From: Aequoribacter sp049615385
GTDB taxonomy: Bacteria; Pseudomonadota; Gammaproteobacteria; Pseudomonadales; Halieaceae
Length of the DNA stretch: 64,000 bases
NCBI RefSeq assembly: GCF_049615385.1
Contig: NZ_JBMZFL010000008.1
Direction: 5' to 3' (one strand)
In this document: piece by piece, positions 34,263-42,927 of the stretch
How positions within the stretch are numbered: position 1 is the stretch's first letter
Layout of the letters: the number at the start of each line of letters is the position of its first letter
The notes under the pieces: model-generated
The model's database searches: none
Told to the model about the DNA's origin: nothing
What the model saw: only the letters and a program-made list of their open reading frames with translations
Position numbers and translations under genes: made by a program

Positions 34263-35171
34263 TTACACACGGGACAGAAGCCACGCCGCGGCGCTTTCAG
34301 CCTCGTTTAATCTGGGTAAGGGTGCGCTTGCGAGTTCTACCGTAGCAGCCTGAGTTACCGAGCTGACTTTACCTTCAGCGATCAGCGCCAGTATGCTGCG
34401 ATTGATTCGGTTTGGGGCTTTAGGTGGTAGCTCAATAAAACCGACATCGGCGCCACAGCTCAATGCCTCGTACACCATCGAGACGCTGTCGGGCGTGACC
34501 CATACGCGTTCTGCTTGCTGCATTTGCTCCATTAGCCAGCCTTGTGGGCAGGTCTTGTGGCTTTGAATTCTGGCGCCTGGGCGAGCATTGCGGATGTTTG
34601 CAAGCTGCAGCTCAGGGCTGCGGCGCGAATCGGCCACGGTCCATTCTAGGTCTGGTTGAGAGTCTATGATTGCGCAGACTTGACGAGTAACTTGCGCAGC
34701 AGGCCAATCAAAGTGTTTGGATTGGCCACCTAACAGGACTAAGCCTTGATTGCGAGGTTCGTGGATTTGCATCCCTAAAGCGTTGATGGCGCCCTCAGTG
34801 AGGTGGGTATTCGAAGCGGTTGGGGTGTTGTTAGCGTCGTGCTTTGGCATGATAACCGAGTCGAACCAAGCCATGGGCCACGAAGGCCGCATAATCACAG
34901 CCGTGTGAGCCTGTAATTTGTTCCCCAGTAGCAGCGCGAGCCAATGAGTTTTGTGACCTGCCGCCACAATGACGTCAACGGCTTCTAGAGGCAGTACTGT
35001 TTCCATCCGTGCAAATAATCGCTGAGTGAAAGATAGAGTGGTTACGTCCAGCCAGATGCTGGTGTGATTGGGCTGTTTGGTGGCCACGGCTTCGCTTAGT
35101 CCGCGCAGCTGATTTACGTGGCCGGGTTTGCCGTCGTGCAAATACAGCCATTGTTTAGCGGAATTATTCAT
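34263..35171 (-). CDS. ELM1/DUF1022 family protein, glycosyltransferase-like
   Basis: A 302-residue protein of the family named after plant mitochondrial fission factor ELM1. Its bacterial members cluster with LPS-core and lipid A genes. Visible features are WLYLHDGKPGHVNQLRGLSEA at the start, VIVAAGHKTHWLALLL, and a C-terminal half with VWVTPDSVSMVYEALSCGADVGFIELP, which resembles a GT-B donor-site segment. The ATG at 35171 overlaps the msbA stop by eight bases and gives the conserved N-terminus. Enzymatic activity has not, to my knowledge, been defined. Confidence 0.8.
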   Translation of the reverse strand: MNNSAKQWLYLHDGKPGHVNQLRGLSEAVATKQPNHTSIWLDVTTLSFTQRLFARMETVLPLEAVDVIVAAGHKTHWLALLLGNKLQAHTAVIMRPSWPMAWFDSVIMPKHDANNTPTASNTHLTEGAINALGMQIHEPRNQGLVLLGGQSKHFDWPAAQVTRQVCAIIDSQPDLEWTVADSRRSPELQLANIRNARPGARIQSHKTCPQGWLMEQMQQAERVWVTPDSVSMVYEALSCGADVGFIELPPKAPNRINRSILALIAEGKVSSVTQAATVELASAPLPRLNEAESAAAWLLSRV

Positions 35172-36963
35172 CAAACTGAGATCGGTGCAGGTGGGCATAT
35201 AAACCGTCTTGGGCGAGGAGCTCGACGTGCGTTCCCTGCTCAACCACGGCCCCTTGATCCATAACAACGATGAGATCGGCCCGCTCTACTGTGACCAATC
35301 GGTGTGCAATCACGATAGTCGTACGGTTTTCAGTAATGGCGGGCATGGCGGCGCTAATCGCGCGCTCCGATTCACTGTCGAGTGCTGACGTCGCTTCATC
35401 GAGAATGAGTAGCGGCGCATTTTTGAGAAAGGCTCGCGCGAGAGCAATTCGCTGTTTTTGCCCACCAGACAGTGAGGCGCCACCTTCGCCGACTTGAGTA
35501 TCTAAGCCTTCCGGCAGGGATTGAATAAATTCCCAAGCATGCGCACTTTTAGCGGCGGAGATGATGTCTTGTTCGCATGCGTTTGCGAGCTCGCCATAGG
35601 CGATGTTGGCGCGTATCGTGTCTTCAAATAGCACTGTGTCTTGGGTCACAATTGCTACGTGGCGGCGAATAGACTGCTGGGTGAGCTCGGAGGCGTCGTT
35701 ATCGTCAAACCAAACCGAGTTGCCGGGGGCTTGTATAAAGCCTGCGATAATATCGATGAGTGTGGTTTTGCCCGCGCCGCTTCGACCCACGAGAGCGATC
35801 AATTGCCCCGGTGCAGCATCGAAGCTGACACCATTCAACGCTTGGCGGTCGGAGGTCGGGTACTGATACGATAATTTGTTAAGGCGTAAGCCACCGGTAA
35901 AACTCGTCAAGGGACGCCCCGACTCATCGTGTTCCAAGGATTGGTCTAGAATCTCGAAAATGCTTTCTGCCGCGGCAATGCCCCGCTGAATCGACGCATT
36001 AACGTTGGTCAGTTGCCGCAAGGGTTTGGCGACTAAACTGGCGGCGGTGATGTAGGCTAAAAATTCTCCAGCATTGAGGTCTCCAAACAGCGTCGGATCT
36101 AAGCCAAACCAAAACAACAAGGCGATAGCGCTGAAGGTAAGGACCTGAATAATCGGTGTGCTTATCTCGTTCACGCGGGCGAGTTTTAATTCGTTCTTAA
36201 GGCTGGCACGGCAGCGTTCTTCAAAGCGCTTGTTTTCGTAGGCTTCACCCCCAAAAGCCCGGACAATGGCTTGTCCGCGTATTGCCTCTGAGGCGACATG
36301 AGTGACGCCGCCCATCGATTGCTGTATGCGCTTGCTGTACCGTTTAAACCGGCTGCTCGCAATCCGAATAATTAGTCCGATGAGCGGTGCCGCAAGAAAA
36401 AACAAGAGCGACAGCTTCCAATCCAAGTACAGTAAGTAAGCCAGCAGGGCTATTACGGTGAGCCCCTCGCGTATTAATGTTTTGATTGCGTTGGAGGATG
36501 CCGCTGCGACCTGCTCGACATTGAATGTCAGCGTCGAGATGAGCTGCCCTGAGTTGTTGCGACCAAAAAACCCTGAGGGCAACGCCGTTAAGTGCTCGAA
36601 GACATCGCGGCGAATACGATTGACGACATTGCGCGCGACAAAGCTAATGTAATAGCCACCTAAATAACTCCCAATACCCCTGACCGAAACGACCGAGATG
36701 ATCGCAATGGGTAAAAACAAGCGTATACCTTCTCGGGTGGCCAAGCCCAGTTGTTGTTCCCAGCCGCTTAACTCATGGGTGGAAGTCTCGGGCTCAAAGG
36801 CGCTGGGGACGTATTGCATTAAGCTCGCAAATGCAGACTGCGTGAGTGCGTAAAGAATAAAGCCGCAAATCGCCAGAACAAGGGCTGGCCAAAAGTGCTT
36901 TACATAGCTCAACAGGCGCTTGTAGGTTTGCCAGCCAGTGTTGTTGGCCGCGGGGTCGAGCAT
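35164..36963 (-). CDS. msbA: Lipid A export ABC transporter MsbA
   Basis: A 599-residue half-transporter that flips lipid A-core across the inner membrane. An N-terminal six-helix domain is followed by the nucleotide-binding domain with Walker A GRSGAGKTTLIDIIAG, the ABC signature LSGGQKQRIALARAFLK, Walker B LLILDEATSALD and the H-loop IAHRL. I prefer the ATG at 36963, which has AAAGGTTAGG upstream, over an in-frame ATG 45 bases earlier with no good site. It is coupled to the ELM1 gene; lpxK, the usual partner, is not adjacent. Confidence 0.92.
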   Translation of the reverse strand: MLDPAANNTGWQTYKRLLSYVKHFWPALVLAICGFILYALTQSAFASLMQYVPSAFEPETSTHELSGWEQQLGLATREGIRLFLPIAIISVVSVRGIGSYLGGYYISFVARNVVNRIRRDVFEHLTALPSGFFGRNNSGQLISTLTFNVEQVAAASSNAIKTLIREGLTVIALLAYLLYLDWKLSLLFFLAAPLIGLIIRIASSRFKRYSKRIQQSMGGVTHVASEAIRGQAIVRAFGGEAYENKRFEERCRASLKNELKLARVNEISTPIIQVLTFSAIALLFWFGLDPTLFGDLNAGEFLAYITAASLVAKPLRQLTNVNASIQRGIAAAESIFEILDQSLEHDESGRPLTSFTGGLRLNKLSYQYPTSDRQALNGVSFDAAPGQLIALVGRSGAGKTTLIDIIAGFIQAPGNSVWFDDNDASELTQQSIRRHVAIVTQDTVLFEDTIRANIAYGELANACEQDIISAAKSAHAWEFIQSLPEGLDTQVGEGGASLSGGQKQRIALARAFLKNAPLLILDEATSALDSESERAISAAMPAITENRTTIVIAHRLVTVERADLIVVMDQGAVVEQGTHVELLAQDGLYAHLHRSQFDE

Positions 36964-37114
36964 TGACCTAACCTTTGGGGAAATTATCGTGGTCGTATTG
37001 TATGTCATGCGAGCCGCTTTGGCACCCCATCGGTTTCGTAGGCACTGTGGACGAGTTATGTGCAGCCGCGATGATTACTGGTCGGAGCTGATGTTGAAAA
37101 AGAAATTTAGAACA

Positions 37115-37130
37115 CTGAGGATATGTACAG
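37115..37130 (+). promoter_or_regulatory. LexA (SOS) box candidate upstream of recA
   Basis: CTGAGGATATGTACAG matches the LexA consensus CTGT-N8-ACAG with one mismatch (CTGA), and its flanks extend the symmetry (CACTG...CAGTA). It lies 49 bases before the recA ATG. TTGAAA at 37094-37099 could be the -35 of the promoter it covers; no good -10 is evident. Damage-inducible control of recA-recX is inferred. Confidence 0.62.
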
Positions 37131-37178
37131 TAGTATCTAGGCATGGTAAGGTTCGTTTAATTCATTATTCAAGGATGT

Positions 37179-38222
37179 ATGGCTATGGATCCAAATAAGC
37201 AAAAAGCATTAGAGGCGGCATTAGCACAAATTGAGCGTCAGTTTGGTAAAGGCACCGTAATGCGCATGGGTGACAGCGAACGTGTCGCCATCCCATCAAT
37301 TTCCACCGGTTCGCTAGGATTGGATATTGCCTTGGGTATTGGTGGCTTGCCTAAGGGGCGTATTTGCGAAATTTATGGACCTGAGTCCTCCGGTAAAACG
37401 ACACTCACGCTGCAAGTGATCGCAGAGGCTCAGAAATTGGGTGGTACAGCGGCGTTTATTGATGCCGAACACGCGCTAGATCCCATTTATGCCGAGCGTC
37501 TGGGCGTTAACGTGGATGACTTGATCTTGTCTCAGCCCGACACTGGGGAGCAAGCGCTAGAAGTCACCGAAATGCTGGTGCGCTCTGGTGCTGTCGATGT
37601 GTTAGTTGTGGACTCAGTGGCTGCGCTAACCCCCAAAGCCGAAATTGAGGGTGACATGGGTGATTCCCACGTTGGTTTGCAGGCGCGTCTATTAAGCCAG
37701 GCAATGCGTAAGTTAACGGGTTCGATTAAACAAACCAATTGTTTGGTGATTTTTATTAACCAAATCCGCATGAAGATTGGCGTGATGTTCGGTAGCCCAG
37801 AAACCACCACTGGGGGTAACGCACTTAAGTTCTACTCATCGGTTCGTCTCGATATCCGCCGTATTGGTGCGGTGAAAGAGGGCGACGAAATTGTGGGTAA
37901 CGAAACCCGAGTTAAGGTGGTCAAGAACAAGGTGTCTCCACCCTTTAAACAGGCCGAGTTTCAGATCATGTACGGAGCGGGTATTTACCACAACGGTGAG
38001 CTGATCGACTGGGGTGTCAAGCTCGGTCTGATCGATAAGTCGGGCGCTTGGTACGCCTATAAAGGTGACAAAATTGGGCAAGGCAAAGCCAACGCGGCGA
38101 AGTTTTTAAGCGAGAATAAAGACATTGCTGATGAAATCGAATCGGCTATTCGTGCCCAAACGCTAACGGCTTCAAAGCCTGTCGAAGTCCCTGTGGAAGA
38201 GGCTCAGGAAGCTGGTGAGTAA
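37179..38222 (+). CDS. recA: Recombinase RecA
   Basis: A 347-residue ATP-dependent strand-exchange protein and co-protease for LexA. Walker A GPESSGKTT lies at residues 67-75, followed by AAFIDAEHALDP, the L1/L2 DNA-binding loops (LMTGS region reads KLTGSIKQTNC; MFGSPETTTGGNALKFY) and an acidic C-terminal tail EVPVEEAQEAGE. AAGGATGT precedes the ATG. recX follows after 12 bases. cinA, often upstream of recA, is absent. Confidence 0.98.
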   Translation: MAMDPNKQKALEAALAQIERQFGKGTVMRMGDSERVAIPSISTGSLGLDIALGIGGLPKGRICEIYGPESSGKTTLTLQVIAEAQKLGGTAAFIDAEHALDPIYAERLGVNVDDLILSQPDTGEQALEVTEMLVRSGAVDVLVVDSVAALTPKAEIEGDMGDSHVGLQARLLSQAMRKLTGSIKQTNCLVIFINQIRMKIGVMFGSPETTTGGNALKFYSSVRLDIRRIGAVKEGDEIVGNETRVKVVKNKVSPPFKQAEFQIMYGAGIYHNGELIDWGVKLGLIDKSGAWYAYKGDKIGQGKANAAKFLSENKDIADEIESAIRAQTLTASKPVEVPVEEAQEAGE

Positions 38223-38234
38223 TATCGCTTAACC

Positions 38235-38729
38235 ATGCAAGAAGGGTCTATAACTAAGCTGTCGGCTCGCGCTGTCTTAATGGACTATTTAGCACGGCGC
38301 GAGCACAGCCAGCACGAGTTGCGCACCAAGGCTCTGAGACGCCTAGGTGCGCAAGCCGAATCCGAAATTGAAGAAGCGCTAGTGGCTTTGGCAGACGAAG
38401 GTCTGCAATCTGACGAGCGATTTATCGAGGGTTTGTGTCGGCATCGTATCAACAAGGGATACGGTCCCAACACTTTGCAGCAGTTGGCTCGTGAAAAAGG
38501 CATTACGAAAGAAGGGCTCAGTGATGCACTGGAGGCCTTGGCACCTGATTGGTTTGACTGTGCTCAAGAAACGCTCAACAAGAAGTTCGCAAAGCCGATT
38601 GATGCCTCACTTGATTACGCGGGCAGACGTAAAGAACTACAAAAACGCATGCGGTTTTTGAGCTACAGAGGCTACCCGACCAGTGTCATATCGGCCGTCG
38701 TTGCAGCCGATGACGGCTACGATGACTAA
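38235..38729 (+). CDS. recX: RecA regulatory protein RecX
   Basis: A 164-residue helical-repeat protein that binds and limits RecA filaments. Recognisable features are the opening ARAVLMDYLARREHSQHELRTKAL, LQSDERFIEGLCRHRINKGYGPNTLQQLAREKGI and the C-terminal RRKELQKRMRFLSYRGYPTSVISAVV. The arrangement directly after recA is the family rule. It is probably co-transcribed under the same SOS control. Confidence 0.94.
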   Translation: MQEGSITKLSARAVLMDYLARREHSQHELRTKALRRLGAQAESEIEEALVALADEGLQSDERFIEGLCRHRINKGYGPNTLQQLAREKGITKEGLSDALEALAPDWFDCAQETLNKKFAKPIDASLDYAGRRKELQKRMRFLSYRGYPTSVISAVVAADDGYDD

Positions 38730-38741
38730 GTGGCATTAAGC

Positions 38742-40202
38742 TTACTGAAAATTCAAACCCCGCTCTTTGCGTGGATCGCGCTTAAACATCCACCAATCTT
38801 TGAAGTAGTTTTGGTGCAGTTTCCAGGGCGACTCAGAAGCCTGTTTGGGTAGTTCGTGTTCGTGGCGCTTGATGTAGCCTGAATTCAGGTCGAGGAAGCC
38901 TTCGGTATTGTCTTTATTTGCGGGCTCTTGGGGTATGAAATATTTAAACCCTTGTGCGTCCATGTAGGTCACTAAACGATTAAAGTATCGATGCGTGAGA
39001 TCACACTTGAGCGTCCAGCTGGCATTGGTGTACCCCATGGCGTACGTCATATTTGGTACGCCGGACAACATGCAGCCCTTGTATACAAAGCGGTTCGGGG
39101 CGTCTAGCGCGATGTCATCGACACTGATTTCAATGCCACCCAGGAACAGCAACTCTAAGCCGGTAGCCGACACGATGACGTCTGCCTCTAAATGCGCACC
39201 CGAGCTTAGGGCAATGCCTGACTCATCAAAGTGAGCGATAGTATCGGTAACGATATCGGCTTTACCTGCCTTGATCGCATCAAACATATCGGCATCTGGG
39301 ACTAAGCATAAACGCTGTTCCCATGGTGTGTACGAGGGAGTAAAGTGTTTGTCGACGTCGTAGCCGGCCGGGAGCAATGGACGCAGCATGTCGATGATAC
39401 GGTGCTTAGCTTGCTCTGGAAACTTGCGACAGCGTTGATAGATGAACTGTTGTAAGCCAATGTTTTTAATGCGAGTTAGGTTGTAGGCCCAGCTGTTAGG
39501 CAGGAACGAACGTAGCGCATTTGCAATACCGTCTTGTGATGGGCGCGATACCATGTAGGTCGGTGAGCGCTGAAGCATTGTGACTTTTGCCGCCTTGGCT
39601 GCAAGCGACGGTACCAATGTAACCGCTGTCGCGCCACTGCCAATTACGACAATACGCTTGTCGCTATAATCGAAGTTAGGGTCCCAAAACTGAGGGTGAA
39701 TGACGGGCCCGTCAAAGCGAGCTTCCCCGGGATATTCTGGTTTGTAGGCGCTGTCGTAGTTGTAGTACCCGCAGCAGAGTTGCAAGAAGCGGCACTGGAT
39801 TTTTTGTGTATGATCACCAGCCTGCAGTTGCACGCTCCACAGCGCGCTTGCGCTGTCCCAAGCCGCAGAAATGACTTTTTGATTCAAAGTAATCTTGGAG
39901 CCAAGGCCGTACTCTTGCACGGTCTCTTCAATATAGGCCTTGATTGATGGGCCATCTGCAATCGATTTTTTGGCGATCCAGGGCTTAAAGTCAAAGCCTA
40001 GGGTATGCATATCGGAATCGGAGCGAATGCCCGGGTACTTAAACAGATCCCATGTTCCACCTATGCTCGCTCGGCTTTCTGTGATGTGAAATGTGTAGTT
40101 CGGGTGCTCTCGTTGTAAATGAACTGCAGCGCTGATTCCAGAAAGGCCGGCGCCGACAATTAAGACATCAAGCTGTACCGGGGTATTAGTCGTGACGGAC
40201 AT
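38742..40202 (-). CDS. Flavin-dependent monooxygenase, Baeyer-Villiger type
   Basis: A 486-residue FAD/NADPH monooxygenase. The FAD Rossmann motif VGAGLSGISAAVHL is near residue 16, the NADPH motif VIGSGATAVTLVPSL near residue 187, and between them FDGPVIHPQFWD fits the Baeyer-Villiger fingerprint FxGxxxHxxxW[PD]. It inserts oxygen next to a carbonyl or oxidises a heteroatom; the substrate is unknown. A TetR regulator lies 62 bases upstream on the same strand and may control it. The C-terminal part (KDWWMFKRDPRKERGLNF) is typical of hydrocarbon-linked members of this group. Confidence 0.88.
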   Translation of the reverse strand: MSVTTNTPVQLDVLIVGAGLSGISAAVHLQREHPNYTFHITESRASIGGTWDLFKYPGIRSDSDMHTLGFDFKPWIAKKSIADGPSIKAYIEETVQEYGLGSKITLNQKVISAAWDSASALWSVQLQAGDHTQKIQCRFLQLCCGYYNYDSAYKPEYPGEARFDGPVIHPQFWDPNFDYSDKRIVVIGSGATAVTLVPSLAAKAAKVTMLQRSPTYMVSRPSQDGIANALRSFLPNSWAYNLTRIKNIGLQQFIYQRCRKFPEQAKHRIIDMLRPLLPAGYDVDKHFTPSYTPWEQRLCLVPDADMFDAIKAGKADIVTDTIAHFDESGIALSSGAHLEADVIVSATGLELLFLGGIEISVDDIALDAPNRFVYKGCMLSGVPNMTYAMGYTNASWTLKCDLTHRYFNRLVTYMDAQGFKYFIPQEPANKDNTEGFLDLNSGYIKRHEHELPKQASESPWKLHQNYFKDWWMFKRDPRKERGLNFQ

Positions 40203-40264
40203 GAGGCCTCGCGTAATTGGGGTTTGTCCGAAGTCTAAACGCTAGTGGCTAATAAGCAACTGTT

Positions 40265-40903
40265 TTATAGGGTCCACAAGGAGACAAGTGATGTGTGTAA
40301 AGTCCGCAAAATATGGCGCCCCATGGGGCTATCCAGCGCCAAAATATTCTGCTCCTCGGCACGAACTAAATTATCTACCGAGTAAATCATCATGGCGTTT
40401 GACACGAAAAGCAGCTGGTCGCGCTCTTCTGGTGTGAGGGCAGTGCTGATACTGATCAGTACCTCAGCAAGAGACGATGGCGGTGTGCCCATTGGAATGT
40501 CAGGGTTAAGCACCTTTTCAACGCGTTCTGGGGTGCGTAAAAAATGTGCTAGAAACTTTGCGTATAGCCTGCCGTTTTCGCTGCGCCGCGTGTACTGCAG
40601 AAAGGGTTCTAGGTAAATATCGATAGCAACCTCAACACTGACTGTGTTTTGCTTGGGTAGGGCATCAATAAGTTGTTGCCGTAAAGTATCGATCTCATCT
40701 GCATGCGATAGGAGAATTTGCTCGAACAGAGCGCGCTTGGATCCGAAATGGTACTGCAGTGCATTGCGATTTTTTTGGCCTGCTCGCTCCGTGATCTCTA
40801 GCAGACTCACCTCTGCGTAGGGCTTTTCTGCGAATAAATGCAGGGCAGCTTTGGTGAGGGCGCGTCGCGTCGCGAGTGACCGATTATTTTTTTCCATTAA
40901 CAT
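40265..40903 (-). CDS. TetR-family transcriptional regulator
   Basis: A 212-residue repressor. The N-terminal helix-turn-helix (about residues 11-57) reads ATRRALTKAALHLFAEKPYAEVSLLEITERAGQ in outline and ends GSKRALFEQIL. The rest is a helical ligand-binding domain with no assignable ligand. It is followed by the monooxygenase gene on the same strand and diverges from the SLC13 permease across a 175-base gap, so either could be its target. A second ATG two codons in is an alternative start. Confidence 0.86.
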   Translation of the reverse strand: MLMEKNNRSLATRRALTKAALHLFAEKPYAEVSLLEITERAGQKNRNALQYHFGSKRALFEQILLSHADEIDTLRQQLIDALPKQNTVSVEVAIDIYLEPFLQYTRRSENGRLYAKFLAHFLRTPERVEKVLNPDIPMGTPPSSLAEVLISISTALTPEERDQLLFVSNAMMIYSVDNLVRAEEQNILALDSPMGRHILRTLHTSLVSLWTL

Positions 40904-40966
40904 TACTTGCTAAGCACATGTGAAGAGTCTACCGCATGAAACGCTGAATCAGAAAACAAATTTCGT

Positions 40967-40996
40967 TTGATAATTGGCGTTTTTAGGCTTTTATAT
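40967..40996 (+). promoter_or_regulatory. Candidate promoter in the tetR/SLC13 divergent region
   Basis: TTGATA (40967-40972, four of six matches) is followed after 17-18 bases by TTTATAT, a loose -10. The 175-base gap shows no other clear signal. The loosely symmetrical CAAATTTCGTTTG at 40957-40969 overlaps the -35 and might be bound by the TetR protein; this is speculative. Confidence 0.3.
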
Positions 40997-41078
40997 CCAC
41001 ATTATGCTTATCAATAGGCGCTGGCTCTAGCTATCTAAGTTGTTTACCATAGCCTTGTAATCCTCAGGGGACGGCTGT

Positions 41079-42800
41079 GTGAGTGCCTATTTTGTAGTCG
41101 TAGTCATTGTGGGCCTAATCGCGGCTCTTGTAGCGACGCGCGTGTCGGCCGTTAAAGTCTTCGCGGGCGCCCTTGGGGTATTGTATTTCGCGGGCTTTAT
41201 CAGCACTGAGCAGGTGCTGGATAAGGCCACAAATATAGGTGTTGTAACCCTGCTGGCACTACTGTTGGTGTCGTTGGGCCTTGAAAAGCTGAACGTCTTA
41301 ACGAGCTTATCGAATCGTCTACTCCACTCAAACCTACCACTATCGATCATGCGTTTGGGCGCTGTGGCCGCGCTGAGTTCGGCATTTTTAAACAACACAG
41401 CCGTTGTGGCCACGCTGGCTGGAGGGGTCCAGCGCAATAAGGTTCATCGTCCCTCAAAGCTGCTAATTGTGTTGTCTTACAGTGCCATTATGGGCGGCAC
41501 TATGACCTTGATTGGTACCTCGACGAATCTCATCGTGAATAGTTTTTTGTTGGATTCGGGTGTCTCTGGCTTCCATTTGTTCGATTTCTTTCCTATTGGT
41601 GCGATCGCGACCTTAGCGGGTTTGCTGACCCTCGCGATTTTTGCAAGAACCTTGCCAGATCACACAGTGGGCGATAAAGCCATTACCGATTATTTACTTG
41701 AAGCGGAAGTCATCGAAGGGTCGAGCTTGATCGGAAAATCTGTGGCCGACAACGGATTACGTGATTTGAATGGCTTGTTTTTGGTCGAGATTGTACGCGA
41801 TGGTCAATTGATTACGCCTGTGACTCCGAGGCAAGTCTTGCAGGCGTCCGATAAACTGATTTTTTCGGGCGATGTAACGCGCTTGCATGTGTTAGACGAG
41901 TTCGATGGGCTGCGATCTTTTGCCATGGAAGAGGGTTTGCTGCGTTCCAACTTGACCGAGGTCATCGTATTACCGGGCGCCACGGTAGAAGGGCGCACGA
42001 TAAAAGCGTCAGGCTTTCGAAGCTTATTCGATGCCGCTGTTGTTGGTGTAAGTCGAGGTGGTCTGCCGTTGTCGGGTAAGCTGGGTGATATCGTGCTGCG
42101 AGCGGGTGACAGCCTGATCTTGGCGGTTGGGCCCGATTTTCGACGTCGCAATAATTTGCGCCGAAACTTTGTGATAGTCGATTCGAAAATTGATAGCGGC
42201 AGGGTAAGTAGCACCCAAAGTTCGGGGATGTTGCTTGGGCTTGGACTGGTCGTCACTGGGGCGGCGCTGGGTTACTTTGAGTTGGTTTCAGGCTTGGCCT
42301 TGCTGCTGACCTTTATGTTAGCGATTGGCTCGGTGTCTGTTCGAGAACTCAGACGGCGCTTTCCTTTTGAGTTGTGGTTAATTATCACTTCTGCGTTGTG
42401 TGTGTCGCAGGCACTAGCTGATACGGGGTTGATAGGGCAACTGTTGTCTGGGGCAGAGGGGAGCTTGGGTACGCTGAATCCAATGTATGCGCTTGTCGCG
42501 GTTTACTTGTTTACCTTACTCATGACCGAATTGATGACCAATACCGCCGCGGCCGCTTTGATGTTTCCCTTAGCGGCTTCGTTTGCTGCCGCCCTCCAAG
42601 TTGACATATTACCGTTTGCCGCCGCTGTGGCCTTTGGCGCAAGCGCCAGTTTCTTGACGCCCTTTGGCTACACCACCAATCTGATGGTGCAGAATATGGG
42701 AGGGTATCGTCTCGGTGATTATCTGCGAATTGGAGCGCCAGTATCTGTCGTATACACCGCGGTAGCACTGACCTTGATTCCGCTGGTCTTCCCATTCTAA
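41079..42800 (+). CDS. SLC13/DASS-family anion permease with RCK_C (TrkA-C) domains
   Basis: A 573-residue carrier with two membrane halves separated by a soluble region (about residues 205-380) holding two TrkA-C-like domains (EVIEGSSLIGKSVADNGLRD and TVEGRTIKASGFRSLFDAAV). Substrate-site motifs appear in each half: AFLNNTAVVATLAG with GTSTNLIVNSFL, and LMTNTAAAALMFP with TPFGYTTNLMV. Relatives transport sulfate, dicarboxylates or other anions with Na+ or H+. Sulfate is an attractive but unproven guess in a thiosulfate oxidiser. The start is GTG at 41079, preceded by CAGGGGA. Confidence 0.86.
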   Translation: MSAYFVVVVIVGLIAALVATRVSAVKVFAGALGVLYFAGFISTEQVLDKATNIGVVTLLALLLVSLGLEKLNVLTSLSNRLLHSNLPLSIMRLGAVAALSSAFLNNTAVVATLAGGVQRNKVHRPSKLLIVLSYSAIMGGTMTLIGTSTNLIVNSFLLDSGVSGFHLFDFFPIGAIATLAGLLTLAIFARTLPDHTVGDKAITDYLLEAEVIEGSSLIGKSVADNGLRDLNGLFLVEIVRDGQLITPVTPRQVLQASDKLIFSGDVTRLHVLDEFDGLRSFAMEEGLLRSNLTEVIVLPGATVEGRTIKASGFRSLFDAAVVGVSRGGLPLSGKLGDIVLRAGDSLILAVGPDFRRRNNLRRNFVIVDSKIDSGRVSSTQSSGMLLGLGLVVTGAALGYFELVSGLALLLTFMLAIGSVSVRELRRRFPFELWLIITSALCVSQALADTGLIGQLLSGAEGSLGTLNPMYALVAVYLFTLLMTELMTNTAAAALMFPLAASFAAALQVDILPFAAAVAFGASASFLTPFGYTTNLMVQNMGGYRLGDYLRIGAPVSVVYTAVALTLIPLVFPF

Positions 42801-42927
42801 CTCTTTGGTATCTTGTTGCCTGCGGTGACTTTTGAGCGGCAAAGATAGTTTCTGACGAAATCGGCAGGCGCATTTCTGCAAGGAAGGTTTCACACTAAAC
42901 CCAACACTTTAAAGCCAAGGAGGGCGT

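Noticed and set aside
36964..37178. Small RNA or tRNA in the largest gap, msbA-recA
   Set aside because: No cloverleaf or stem plus U-run was found; a LexA-box candidate and promoter elements account for the visible signals.
42826..42894. Distant inverted repeat GCCTGC...GCAGGC before the cassette
   Set aside because: The arms are short and about 50 bases apart with no U-run, so neither a terminator nor an operator is supported.
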